DNA of 21,621 nucleotides from Clostridia bacterium (GCA_025997215.1 BNUH01000046.1:1-21621), one strand, 5' to 3'. Positions 1-8,012 are shown, counted from the stretch's first letter. The notes: a model not told the origin generated them from the sequence alone. Numbers and translations: made by a program.

Positions 1-673
1 CGTTGAAATGGGTGATCAGCCTTAACCCATGCTGGATCAATGGCAGCACTCTGCTTGGATTCGCCTCGCTGTGGGCTACGGAGAACACCACCCCTGGCGT
101 CGCCTTAGCCGCTGCTCGAACATAAGCATCTATACCTTCACGTTCCGGCGCGACGCAGTGGATTTTTACCAGATCGCTCACGGCGTTCAGCAATCGGGTA
201 TACTGCCTCGGATCGATCGCACCCGCCCAGGGGTTGCTTAGTTTATCCGCGCCGTACAAGGGGTTGAGGTAAGGGCCTTCCATATTGATGCCGCCTATGG
301 CGCGAGCCGGAGAGGGTGCGGTTTTACTGCGCTCGATTGCTTCTCGGATACGGGCTATGCCTTTGAGATACTCGTCCTCGTTCAGGTTGAAATACAGTGC
401 GGGCAGTATGTATGTCTCGCCGTGTTTTAAGAAATGCGCGGCGGCCCGTTCCGGCTCTTCGTGAAACCAAAATCCTCCTCCGCCGTGGGTGTGGATATCC
501 AAGAATCCCGGCCCGGTGTACAGCCCGTGCGCGTCTATGATATCGCAGCCGTGCGGTATGACTAATTCATCCGCTTCGCCGAACGAAACGATCCGGCCTT
601 TGTCGAACAGCACTACGCCATCCCAGATCAACTGGTCCGGAAGAACAATATTAGTATTAATTATCGCCTTCAT
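1..673 (-). CDS. nagA: N-acetylglucosamine-6-phosphate deacetylase-like amidohydrolase (partial, 3' end beyond window)
   Basis: By family this would remove the acetyl group from GlcNAc-6-phosphate in the cytoplasm, feeding amino sugars into glycolysis. 224 codons are visible; the C-terminal part lies left of the window. The translated reverse strand shows the amidohydrolase HxH motif (GFLDIHTHGGGG, His61/His63), a NMEGPYLNP block with the metal-ligand candidate Glu132, then His201 (SVAHSEANP) and His222 (ITHFN). These have the order and spacing of the NagA ligands E/H/H. The usual KGAH segment after the EGP block is not evident, so an altered substrate is possible. The start at 673 has AGGAAAGG about 10 bases upstream. 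The gene lies 32 bp after the ROK repressor gene on the same strand and is probably co-transcribed with it, an arrangement common for amino-sugar regulons. The family is confident; the exact substrate is inferred. Confidence 0.78.
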   Translation of the reverse strand, partial: MKAIINTNIVLPDQLIWDGVVLFDKGRIVSFGEADELVIPHGCDIIDAHGLYTGPGFLDIHTHGGGGFWFHEEPERAAAHFLKHGETYILPALYFNLNEDEYLKGIARIREAIERSKTAPSPARAIGGINMEGPYLNPLYGADKLSNPWAGAIDPRQYTRLLNAVSDLVKIHCVAPEREGIDAYVRAAAKATPGVVFSVAHSEANPSRVLPLIQHGLRLITHFN

Positions 674-705
674 GTACTAGCTGCCTTTCCTGAATATAAA
701 AACCA

Positions 706-1980
706 TCAACCTACCCCAACTTTTTCAGCCGCCCATCCAGTACCAAGCTCCGCGTCCATGCCTTGTATGCACGCGATGCCAGCGCCCCACGCCGACGCAC
801 TGATACCCAGATCTGATTCGACAATCTCGACATCATCCAGTATCTCCTTCATGCATCGCGTGCGGATTGTGTCGATTATGGCGTCCAACAGCAGCGGATT
901 GCTCTTCGTCAGCCGTCCGCCTATTATCAACCGCTGCGGATTGAACATACTGATGGCGTTTGATAATCCCAGTCCGATATACTCTCCCGCTTTTGACAGA
1001 AGGTTTTTCAGCTCGTCGTCGCCTAATTCCGCAGCGAGCACCACTTCTCGGATGCTTGGCTCAAGGCTTACACTGCGGCAGGTTTCCCTTAGAAGCGACC
1101 GAGGATTCGCGCGCATGATCTCCCAGGCCTGACGGCTCAATGACCATCCCGCCGCGAACGATTCGATGCAGCCGTGGGAACCGCACGTGCAAGCCGGGCC
1201 GTTCACGTCCACAACCGTATGTCCTATCTCGCCGCTCTTGCCGTTGCTGCCCCTGAATATCTTACGCTCCAGCACCACGCCGCATCCTATGCCAAGCCCC
1301 AGATCCGCTACGATGAAATTATCGCAATCACGGCCCTTTCCGAACCATAATTCCGCTAAGGCCATCAATCGGCTGCTGTCATCCACGAAAACGGGCACAT
1401 GATACGCTTCTTGAAACAAAGTGCGCACAGGTGCGTCGACCCACTTGGGCAGATTCTCACTGGATACGGCCCCCGACGCGGACGGCGTCACAAACCCGGG
1501 GAACGATATGCCGATGCCCTTGAGCATGCTGGTCTCTGTCCCAGCTTTTTGGGCCAAAGTGTTCATTAGGTAGCCGCACAGTTTGATCAGCGTGTCAGGC
1601 TCCATATCGTTGGTGACGTCCACATCGCAAGAGGCGACTTGACTGCCCGTGTAATCCACGATCACACCCGACAGGTGGGTGCCGCCCAGGTCTATGCCCG
1701 CGAACCGTGCGTAATCGCCGCGAATCTCCAATCTCTCCTTAGGCCGGCCAGCGCCGTCGGAATACTTAGAAAAAACGCGGATAATCTTGCGCTCTAGCAG
1801 ATCGCCGACAATATTGGTGACCGTTTTCTTATCGAGATTGGTGAAGTCGGCGATATCCACACGCGTGATCGCCTCGCCCCGACGCAGAACATCCAGCACG
1901 CGGCTTGTGTTTCGCTCTCTCAACGAGCTTAAGTCGCCGCGCTCGGCTCGATTATCCACTGAACCTTTATGCCTGTTCAT
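706..1980 (-). CDS. ROK-family transcriptional repressor (NagC/XylR type)
   Basis: This is a probable sugar-responsive DNA-binding repressor of about 424 residues. It has an N-terminal winged helix-turn-helix (roughly residues 20-70, RVDIADFTNLDKKTVTNIVG) followed by an ROK sugar-kinase-like fold with DLGGTH near residue 97, GEIGHT near 250, and the zinc-binding Cys cluster CTCGSHGC (Cys264, 266, 271). The Asp normally acting as kinase base appears displaced (VDDSSR), which fits a repressor rather than a kinase. The open frame extends to 2031, but I choose Met at 1980. It has AAAGGGG 7 bases upstream, and the predicted promoter (-10 at 2031-2036) would start transcription downstream of the longer start. 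It is divergent from the ceramidase-like/ABC operon and immediately precedes nagA, so an amino-sugar phosphate or related sugar is a plausible effector (inference). Confidence 0.85.
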   Translation of the reverse strand: MNRHKGSVDNRAERGDLSSLRERNTSRVLDVLRRGEAITRVDIADFTNLDKKTVTNIVGDLLERKIIRVFSKYSDGAGRPKERLEIRGDYARFAGIDLGGTHLSGVIVDYTGSQVASCDVDVTNDMEPDTLIKLCGYLMNTLAQKAGTETSMLKGIGISFPGFVTPSASGAVSSENLPKWVDAPVRTLFQEAYHVPVFVDDSSRLMALAELWFGKGRDCDNFIVADLGLGIGCGVVLERKIFRGSNGKSGEIGHTVVDVNGPACTCGSHGCIESFAAGWSLSRQAWEIMRANPRSLLRETCRSVSLEPSIREVVLAAELGDDELKNLLSKAGEYIGLGLSNAISMFNPQRLIIGGRLTKSNPLLLDAIIDTIRTRCMKEILDDVEIVESDLGISASAWGAGIACIQGMDAELGTGWAAEKVGVG

Positions 1981-2029
1981 CCCAAACCCCTTTCGGAACG
2001 GCGCGCGTCCGCGATTATCCATCTGGCGC

Positions 2030-2043
2030 AATCGTATACGATT
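2030..2043. promoter_or_regulatory. Perfect 14-bp palindrome, candidate ROK operator
   Basis: AATCGTATACGATT is a perfect inverted repeat. It overlaps the -10 box of the leftward promoter for the ROK-nagA operon, the position expected for an autoregulatory operator. Assignment to the adjacent ROK protein is inference from position only. Confidence 0.55.
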
Positions 2044-2059
2044 TGTCTCCCCTTGTCAA
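2031..2059 (-). promoter_or_regulatory. Promoter of ROK-nagA operon
   Basis: On the minus strand TTGACA (2054-2059) is followed after 17 bp by TACGAT (2031-2036, 4 of 6 matches to TATAAT). The predicted start near 2024 leaves a leader of about 44 nt before the ROK start codon at 1980. Confidence 0.6.
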
Positions 2060-2116
2060 TTAACGAACTGCAATTGTAGCTGCATTCATCTAAATGTTTT
2101 CCATTTTACTGCTCGC

Positions 2117-2145
2117 TTGACACATGAACTGCAGCCTGCTATAAT
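2117..2145 (+). promoter_or_regulatory. Consensus sigma-70/SigA promoter for the ceramidase-like/ABC operon
   Basis: TTGACA (2117-2122), 17-bp spacer, TATAAT (2140-2145): both boxes match consensus fully. Predicted start is near 2152, giving a leader of about 75 nt. So strong a core promoter usually needs repression; the palindrome at 2030-2043 lies about 75 bp upstream. Confidence 0.82.
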
Positions 2146-2226
2146 CGAGGACAACATCTACTTATATGATTAATACCGCGATAATTTCTTTTATTTAACC
2201 GTTGGCTGATAGGAAGGTGAATGACA

Positions 2227-3552
2227 ATGATTCGAGCAGGTTTAGCTGAACTGGATATCACGCCGCCGCTGGGCAGCGACATGCCAGGGCAGTTTCACTC
2301 ACGGTACGCCAGCGGCATACTGGATCCCCTTTATGTAAAGGCATTGGTGCTGGAAAACGATGGCTATCAAGTTGCGCTGATTGCCGTGGATGGATTGTGG
2401 ATACCGTTTGATATCGTCAGACGCGTCAGGAGCGGACTGGAAAAGCGCCTCGGCATATCCGAATCCATCGTAGGCGCGACTCATTCGCATACGGGCGGCC
2501 CCATCGGAAGCTGGGGCGACCATACACATGACGACGCGGCATATGTTGACTTGGTCGTCTCCAAATCCGTGGACGCCGCCGCGCTAGCCGCAGCGAACTT
2601 AACTGCGGTACGCTTCCGCATCGGCCGGGAGCGTGAGGACGGAATCTCGTTCATCAGGCGTTTCATTATGAAGGATGGGAAGCAAGACACCAACCCTGGC
2701 ATACTCAATCCCGACATCGTTAAACCCGCCGGGGAGATCGACCCGGAGGTCATATCGGTGCGAATCGAGGATCTGGACGGGCATGTCGTCGGATTCCTGA
2801 CCAACTTCGCCTGTCACCCAGACGTGGTGGGCGGGGACAAGGTGTCCGCCGATTACATGGGCGAGCTGTCGCGAGTGCTGAAGAAAACATATGGCGAGCA
2901 TATAGTGAGCGTGTTCTACAATGGCGCGTGCGGCAACATCAATCACTTGGACGCCTTTGCAGGCAGATTCATATCAGGTGAATATGACGAGGCGCATTAC
3001 AAGCGCATGGGTCGTGTACTGGCCGGTAAAGCCATCGCCGCCACTGAAAAAGCGCCGGCGAAAACGTACGACGTGCTGTCAGCTGCAAGCGAAGCCATCA
3101 GCTATCCCGTGCGGCAGATGAGCGTCGAGCAGGCCGAGGCCGGACGCACACTGGCTGCATCCGAGCGCCGCTCTAACGCCGAACTATTCGCGCAGGATGA
3201 AAAGCAGCTTGTGGATCTGTTCTACGCGAAACAGGCTGTATGGATGTACGAGCATCCCCAAGCCGAGCAGGAGATACTCATAACGGCGATCCGTATGGGC
3301 GATCTGGCTATCGCCAGCAACCCAGCCGAACTGTTCGTGGAATACGGACTCAAGCTTAAGGAGCATTCACCAGCGCCATACACAATGGTCGCCGAATTAT
3401 CCAACGGCAGCATAGGCTACGTGACCACGCCCGACGCCATCGCCAGCGGCGGGTATGAATCCAGGCTTTGCAGCTCCGCTAAGATGGCCTCAGGTGCAGG
3501 CGACGCAATCGCCGATACCGGCGCCAGGCTGATTGAGAAGCTGTTTGGTTAG
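2227..3552 (+). CDS. Neutral/alkaline ceramidase-fold protein (single N-terminal-type domain)
   Basis: A protein of 441 residues related to the neutral/alkaline non-lysosomal ceramidase N-terminal domain, a family of Zn amidases; many bacterial members are uncharacterised hydrolases. Seen: AGLAELDITPP at the N-terminus, THSHTGGP with His86/His88, FACHPDVVGG with His197, and YNGACGNIN. True ceramidases carry a Ser nucleophile in the last block (GNLSPN type). Here the equivalent reads GNINHL, so ceramide hydrolysis is doubtful. There is no signal peptide and no C-terminal Ig-like domain, so it is probably cytoplasmic. AGGAAGG at 2211-2217 is only 3 bases from the ATG at 2221 but 9 from the ATG at 2227, so I choose 2227. 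It is the first gene of the operon, 42 bp before the solute-binding protein gene. It probably cleaves an amide or ester in the imported substrate (inference). Confidence 0.78.
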   Translation: MIRAGLAELDITPPLGSDMPGQFHSRYASGILDPLYVKALVLENDGYQVALIAVDGLWIPFDIVRRVRSGLEKRLGISESIVGATHSHTGGPIGSWGDHTHDDAAYVDLVVSKSVDAAALAAANLTAVRFRIGREREDGISFIRRFIMKDGKQDTNPGILNPDIVKPAGEIDPEVISVRIEDLDGHVVGFLTNFACHPDVVGGDKVSADYMGELSRVLKKTYGEHIVSVFYNGACGNINHLDAFAGRFISGEYDEAHYKRMGRVLAGKAIAATEKAPAKTYDVLSAASEAISYPVRQMSVEQAEAGRTLAASERRSNAELFAQDEKQLVDLFYAKQAVWMYEHPQAEQEILITAIRMGDLAIASNPAELFVEYGLKLKEHSPAPYTMVAELSNGSIGYVTTPDAIASGGYESRLCSSAKMASGAGDAIADTGARLIEKLFG

Positions 3553-3594
3553 ACGGTACAGCAGTGTTGAAAACAAAAAGGAGGTCGCTTACCT

Positions 3595-5238
3595 ATGTCA
3601 AGTACCACTTTCAAGCGTCTTTTAGCTATCGTGGCGGTGCTCGCGCTTGCGATGACACAAGCTGCGGGCGGTTTGGCATCCAGCGCTCTGAATGAGCTCG
3701 GTGCTCTCCCGCTCGTGAGTGAACCCGCTACTATCACCTACTCTTTAACGATCGATACAAACATCCAAGATTACGAGACCAATGACTATAAGGTCAAGCT
3801 CGAAGAAGCTGCCGGCGTGAAGCTCCAGTTCGAGTTCTTCCCAGCCACTGACCAGGCACAAAAGTTCGCCGTCATGGTCGCCAGTGGTGAGCCTTTAGCC
3901 GACATCGTCATCATGAGGGGTCAGTCTGACAGTTGGGTCTATCAGTACGGATCGCAGGGCATATTCATTCCCCTGAACGATTATTATGAGAATTCTTCTT
4001 ACTGGATTAAGAAGATTATCACTGATAATGGTTTGGACGGACTACTCGACAACTTCATTATGCCCGACGGCAACATCTACACCGGCCCAGGTTACAATCC
4101 TGAGTTGGGCAACGAGTGGGATCACAGGGCGTGGATCAACAAGACCTGGCTCGAAACGCTGGGACTGTCGATGCCTACAACCACTGACGAACTGTACGAC
4201 GTCCTAAAGGCGTTCAAAGAAAAGGATCCTAACGGCAACGGCAAAGCCGACGAGATCCCATGGATGGGCTGTGTTAACGGTTGGTCTAATCAACCGCAGC
4301 AGTTCTTGATGAATGCATTCATCTACTACAACGATGGGAGTCTATTTCTTAACGTCGGCGAAAATGGTAAGTTGTTATCCGCCGTCAATCAGGATGCGTT
4401 TAAAGCCGGCTTGGAATATATGAACAAGCTGGTTGTTGATGGCTTGCTCTCGCCGCTGTCGTTTACGCAAGCTCAAGCGGATTTCAAAACCATTCTTGAG
4501 AATGAAGATGCCCAACTGATCGGCGCACTCAATTCTGGCAGCATGAGTATCTATCAAACCGACAGCATACGCAAACAGGATATGACGCATCTGCCCCCGT
4601 TGATCGGACCCGAAGGCGTGCAGTATTCAACCCGTGCCTATCAAGGCGGTCAGAATTTAGCGTATATCAGCAAAGACGCGAAGGATCCGGAGCTTTGCTT
4701 CCGCCTTCTGGACCTGATGGCTGGTGATCCTGTGTTCGCAGTCAGCAACCGATACGGTTCGTTCGGAACGGACTGGACTTGGGCAACTGAGGAAGATAAA
4801 GGCAAAGGTTTGTATGAGGCCATGGGCATTCCCGCAACAATCCACGTAATTAACAATCACTGGGGCCAGCCGCAAAACGCAGAGATTCCTAACCAGGTGC
4901 CATGGATCCGTCCATATCACTATGGTATCGGTGGTATGGCTTGGGGTGGAGACCCATACGATTCACAGTACATGACAGCGCAAGCGGTACCCGATTATAT
5001 CGGCAAAGCGCCTGAAGAAATCGTACTCCGTCTAGTCTACACACCCGAAGAAAGCGAACGTGTGACCGAATTGTGGATGCCGTTGTATGCCTACATCAGC
5101 GAGAGCATGGCACGATTCATTACAGGCGATCTGCAGTTCTCCCAGTGGGATGAATACAAGGCGGAATTGGATGCCATAGGTCTGAATGAGTTAATCAGTA
5201 TTGCTCAGGTCGCTTGGGATCGCACGCACGCGAACTAA
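3595..5238 (+). CDS. Extracellular solute-binding protein of an LplABC-type ABC importer
   Basis: The substrate receptor of a carbohydrate importer, 547 residues, typical of the large binding proteins paired with LplB/LplC permeases. The N-terminus is a signal peptide (FKRLLAIVAVLALAMTQA) with small residues for cleavage near 25-31, but there is no lipobox Cys. It is therefore predicted to be secreted or held another way, not a standard lipoprotein. The acidic segment DPNGNGKADEIPW (from residue 211) resembles the Ca-loop-like motif common in this family, and aromatic residues are abundant, as in sugar binders. AAGGAGGT at 3578-3585 sits 9 bases before the ATG. The two permeases follow after a hairpin (5269-5293) that may raise expression of this gene relative to the permeases. 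The ligand cannot be read from sequence. Confidence 0.88.
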   Translation: MSSTTFKRLLAIVAVLALAMTQAAGGLASSALNELGALPLVSEPATITYSLTIDTNIQDYETNDYKVKLEEAAGVKLQFEFFPATDQAQKFAVMVASGEPLADIVIMRGQSDSWVYQYGSQGIFIPLNDYYENSSYWIKKIITDNGLDGLLDNFIMPDGNIYTGPGYNPELGNEWDHRAWINKTWLETLGLSMPTTTDELYDVLKAFKEKDPNGNGKADEIPWMGCVNGWSNQPQQFLMNAFIYYNDGSLFLNVGENGKLLSAVNQDAFKAGLEYMNKLVVDGLLSPLSFTQAQADFKTILENEDAQLIGALNSGSMSIYQTDSIRKQDMTHLPPLIGPEGVQYSTRAYQGGQNLAYISKDAKDPELCFRLLDLMAGDPVFAVSNRYGSFGTDWTWATEEDKGKGLYEAMGIPATIHVINNHWGQPQNAEIPNQVPWIRPYHYGIGGMAWGGDPYDSQYMTAQAVPDYIGKAPEEIVLRLVYTPEESERVTELWMPLYAYISESMARFITGDLQFSQWDEYKAELDAIGLNELISIAQVAWDRTHAN

Positions 5239-5268
5239 GCGTTACTACACGGAGAGATGATTTTGATT

Positions 5269-5293
5269 GGCGGAGGGCGTATCTCCCTCCGCC
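5269..5293 (+). terminator. Intercistronic hairpin between binding-protein and permease genes
   Basis: GGCGGAGGG and CCCTCCGCC form a perfect 9-bp GC-rich stem with a 7-nt loop. No T-run follows, so it is more likely an mRNA 3'-end stabiliser or partial attenuator than a full terminator. It sits in the 135-bp gap between the binding-protein stop and the first permease start. Confidence 0.7.
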
Positions 5294-5373
5294 ATCTCCG
5301 GGTAAGTTGGTTTCCATCAAGTTCATACGGATTAAGTGAGCTGTGTCTCATACCAAGGTACTGGAGGTACTGT

Positions 5374-6369
5374 ATGCAAAAAGCAGACCGTCTTTCTACT
5401 ACACACAGGGATCTGCGCCAATCGCCTAAAGGTGGCATAAAACGCAAATGTTGCCGATTCGGGAAAAGTATCCTGGATCGTTGGCAGCTTTACGTTTTTT
5501 TGATTCTGCCGCTTGCATACCTGATTATTTTTGCATATGTACCTATGCTTGGGTTGCAGCTCGCCTTCAAGAAGTTCCAGATCTCTAAGGGGATTTGGGG
5601 CAGTCCTTGGGCTGGCCTTGCTCAGTTCAGAAAGTTCTTCTCATCCTATATGTTTTCGCGGCTCATCACAAATACGGTTCGTATATCGTTATATTCGTTG
5701 ATCGCAGGTTTCCCGCTGCCTATACTCTTCGCGCTGGCACTTAACTCCGTGCTTCATAGAGGTTATAAAAAAGCAATCCAGATGATCACATATATGCCGT
5801 ACTTCATATCGACTGTCGTTTTGGTTGGTATGTTATTGAGGATTATCAATCCACGCATTGGCATATATGGCGTCGTGTATAACTTCTTTACTGGCAGGGA
5901 AGCGCCGAACCTGATTGGTATCCCTGGCGCATTCCCGCATTTGTATGTCTGGAGCGGCATATGGCAATCATTGGGTTATTCCAGTATAATATATCTCGCT
6001 GGTTTAGCTTCCGTTGATCAGGAACTGCACGAAGCCGCGCAGATTGACGGCGCCGACCGTTTCCGCCGTGTTCTTCACATTGATCTGCCTGGTATTCTGC
6101 CTACCGCAGTGATCCTGTTGATCATGAGCGCGGGATCGATTATGAACGTCGGGTTTGAGAAAGCTTATCTGATGCGCAACGACCTCAATCAACGGACAAG
6201 CGAGGTTATAGCGACGTTTATCTATAGGCAGACGTTAGCGGCATCGTCAGGCGTGCAGGACTTTTCATACGGTACTGCCATCGGCTTGTTCAACTCCGCT
6301 ATCAATCTGGTACTAATACTGTTTGTTAACACCGTCGCCAAGAAAGCCAGCGGCGAAAGCCTATTCTGA
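5374..6369 (+). CDS. lplB: ABC transporter permease, LplB type
   Basis: Integral membrane permease of a carbohydrate importer, 331 residues. Hydrophobic segments begin at WQLYVFLILPLAYLIIFAYV, followed by the conserved YVPMLGLQLAFKKF segment typical of LplB. The EAA loop that contacts the ATPase is visible as LHEAAQIDGADRFRRVLHI, and MNVGFEKAYLMRN is characteristic of the subfamily. The frame is open back to 5257, but GGAGGT (5363-5368) with 5-base spacing points to the ATG at 5374; the upstream extension would be translated through the hairpin region. It works with the downstream LplC-type protein and the upstream binding protein. No ATPase gene is present here, so a shared MsmX-like ATPase encoded elsewhere is expected (inference from family practice). 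Confidence 0.88.
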   Translation: MQKADRLSTTHRDLRQSPKGGIKRKCCRFGKSILDRWQLYVFLILPLAYLIIFAYVPMLGLQLAFKKFQISKGIWGSPWAGLAQFRKFFSSYMFSRLITNTVRISLYSLIAGFPLPILFALALNSVLHRGYKKAIQMITYMPYFISTVVLVGMLLRIINPRIGIYGVVYNFFTGREAPNLIGIPGAFPHLYVWSGIWQSLGYSSIIYLAGLASVDQELHEAAQIDGADRFRRVLHIDLPGILPTAVILLIMSAGSIMNVGFEKAYLMRNDLNQRTSEVIATFIYRQTLAASSGVQDFSYGTAIGLFNSAINLVLILFVNTVAKKASGESLF

Positions 6370-6398
6370 CCTAATCAGATCTCAGGAGGCGTAGAGAT

Positions 6399-7316
6399 AT
6401 GGCGCAGGTATCAACGGCAGTTCATCACAGCAGACAACAACTGTCTCGCAGTGATAGGGTTTATTATGGTGTTGTCTACACTGTCTTAACAATTATACTG
6501 ATAGTTGTTTTATACCCACTGGTGTATATTGTTTCATCGGCTTTCTCGGCGCCTTCGGCTGTGGTATCAGGTCGGGTTGTGCTGTGGCCTGTCCAGCCGA
6601 GCTTGGAAGGTTTTATCGCTGTATTCAAAAACCGCGACATTATCACAAGTTACCTGAACACGATTTTTTATACAGCAGCAGGGACACTGGTGAATATCGG
6701 TATGACTTTGATTGCCGCATACCCGTTGTCACGTAGAGACATGCGCGGACGCAGCGCAATCATGGTTTTGTTTACATTCACGATGCTGTTCAGCGGCGGC
6801 ATGATTCCCGGTTACATGCTGATGCGTAGCCTTCATATCCTGAATACCCGCTGGGTAATGATTATCCCAGGCGCTATTTCCGTATATAATATGATAGTCA
6901 CGCGCACGTTCATCCAAAACAGCATCCCAGGGGAATTACTCCAGGCAAGCCAGATCGATGGATGCAGCGACGCGCGGTACTTCTGGTCGATTGTGCTGCC
7001 GCTATCGAAACCCGTTATAGCAACGATTACACTGTTTTACGCTGTTGGTCACTGGAACGCGTACTTCAACGCGTTTCTGTATTTGAATAACCGTTCGCTG
7101 TTCCCGCTTCAATTAATCCTGCGAGAGATTCTGATTGCCAACACGATCGACATCAACCAGATCATTGACCCAGAGCTTGCGCAGGCAAAGCAAGGGCTTG
7201 CGGATTTGCTGAAGTATTCGTTGATAGTTGTGTCGTCACTACCTGTTATGCTGCTGTATCCTTTCATTCAGAAGTATTTTATATCTGGGGTAATGATTGG
7301 AGCTATAAAAGGGTAA
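6399..7316 (+). CDS. lplC: ABC transporter permease, LplC type
   Basis: Second membrane permease of the importer, 305 residues. It has an N-terminal membrane helix (VYTVLTIILIVVLYPLVYIV), several later hydrophobic helices, the LplC hallmark FSGGMIPGYMLMR, and an EAA loop seen as LLQASQIDGCSDARYFWSI. The C-terminus FIQKYFISGVMIGAIKG is typical of the subfamily, so the gene is complete. AGGAGG at 6384-6389 lies 9 bases before the ATG, and the gene starts 29 bp after the LplB stop, so it is the last gene of this operon. No convincing terminator was found in the 131 bp that follow, before the converging small gene. Confidence 0.9.
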   Translation: MAQVSTAVHHSRQQLSRSDRVYYGVVYTVLTIILIVVLYPLVYIVSSAFSAPSAVVSGRVVLWPVQPSLEGFIAVFKNRDIITSYLNTIFYTAAGTLVNIGMTLIAAYPLSRRDMRGRSAIMVLFTFTMLFSGGMIPGYMLMRSLHILNTRWVMIIPGAISVYNMIVTRTFIQNSIPGELLQASQIDGCSDARYFWSIVLPLSKPVIATITLFYAVGHWNAYFNAFLYLNNRSLFPLQLILREILIANTIDINQIIDPELAQAKQGLADLLKYSLIVVSSLPVMLLYPFIQKYFISGVMIGAIKG

Positions 7317-7447
7317 CGGTTTTCTTCGGATATGGTTTGTTATCTGAGTTGAGATGTAGGCCTTAGGACATAGAAACGCCGCCGTGCTACTGGAAAGCCA
7401 ACTCTCTCTTGGAAGCCGTTCTAATAGCTCGGCAGCATATACCGTGG

Positions 7448-7816
7448 TTACTCTGTATAGCCTGGGGTAGTGTAAAACGCCATGTTGCTCTGGCGCACAT
7501 CCAACCGCCCGTACTGCGCTATGACGGGCAAATCGCTGCATAAACCGAATGCGTACTGCTTGCCCTCGGGGATCTTAACGCCGAGGAAACCATCCCTGGC
7601 TGTCGCGCGTTCGCAGCGTACACGGCCCGCACCAATATCCATAATGATACCCTCTGTTGGAGGCTGATCCTCCCAGTACAACGTGATATTGACATGCGCG
7701 TCAACAGCGTTTGGGTTCAGTATTATGATGGATTCATGGCCATAAACCTCCGGATCCATGCCCATAGGCGGCAATTCTGCGTCAGGGAAGAACCAGTTTC
7801 TTTTACCGTACATCAT
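7448..7816 (-). CDS. Anabaena sensory rhodopsin transducer (ASRT)-like small protein
   Basis: A 122-residue soluble protein resembling the ASRT family, a small beta-sandwich that is tetrameric in Anabaena. Recognisable blocks: HESIIILNPNAVDAHVNITLYW (about residues 27-48), an IPEGKQYAFG turn (82-91), and DLPVIAQYGRLDVRQSNMAF (95-114), matching the family's VPIVVQHTRLDSRQ region. No rhodopsin gene is present. Outside cyanobacteria the family has been proposed from comparative genomics to bind small molecules such as carbohydrates, which suits this locus. AAGGA lies about 7 bases upstream of the ATG at 7816; a second ATG follows directly at 7813. It has its own promoter (7926-7955) and a LacI-type operator in its leader, divergent from the glycosidase operon. 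Function here is unknown; a sugar-sensing or sugar-modifying accessory role is inference. Confidence 0.82.
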   Translation of the reverse strand: MMYGKRNWFFPDAELPPMGMDPEVYGHESIIILNPNAVDAHVNITLYWEDQPPTEGIIMDIGAGRVRCERATARDGFLGVKIPEGKQYAFGLCSDLPVIAQYGRLDVRQSNMAFYTTPGYTE

Positions 7817-7854
7817 AGACCATTCCTTTCAAATAGTCAGCACCCTACTGTCTT

Positions 7855-7870
7855 GCGAAAACGTTTTCAC
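7855..7870. promoter_or_regulatory. LacI-family operator (cre-like) in the ASRT-like leader
   Basis: GCGAAAACGTTTTCAC contains the perfect palindrome GAAAACGTTTTC (7857-7868). It matches a site before the M24 operon (14477-14492) at 13 of 16 positions and also fits the CcpA cre consensus with one mismatch. It lies about 50-65 bases downstream of the predicted ASRT-like transcription start, a roadblock-type position. Confidence 0.7.
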
Positions 7871-7925
7871 ATTACCAATCAGGACACTTGCGGAATACTT
7901 TAGCCAGTGCTGCGTGGCAATTTGT

Positions 7926-7955
7926 ATTATATCTTATGAAATTTCAAGCTGTCAA
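7926..7955 (-). promoter_or_regulatory. Promoter of the ASRT-like gene
   Basis: On the minus strand TTGACA (7950-7955) and TATAAT (7926-7931) are separated by 18 bp. Both boxes are full consensus. The predicted start near 7919 gives a leader of about 100 nt containing the operator at 7855-7870. Confidence 0.75.
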
Positions 7956-7981
7956 CAGATGCAGTGATAAAATATCATACA

Positions 7982-8010
7982 TTGACAGAATTCTAAATGC
8001 GTGATATCAT
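7982..8010 (+). promoter_or_regulatory. Promoter of the glycosidase operon
   Basis: TTGACA (7982-7987), 17-bp spacer, TATCAT (8005-8010), preceded by TGA. The predicted start near 8017 rules out the possible ATG at 7997 and supports translation from 8060. Confidence 0.72.
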
Positions 8011-8012
8011 TG

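Noticed and set aside
5257..5373. N-terminal extension of the first LplB permease
   Set aside because: It would cover the intercistronic hairpin, encodes unrelated residues, and GGAGGT points to the start at 5374.
7317..7447. Search for a terminator between the converging LplC and ASRT-like genes
   Set aside because: Only 4-bp inverted repeats without T-runs were seen, so no terminator is called.
7855..7870. Interpretation as a CcpA catabolite-repression site only
   Set aside because: It fits the cre consensus with one mismatch, but the closer match to the two sites beside the local LacI gene makes the local regulator the better candidate. Dual use is not excluded.
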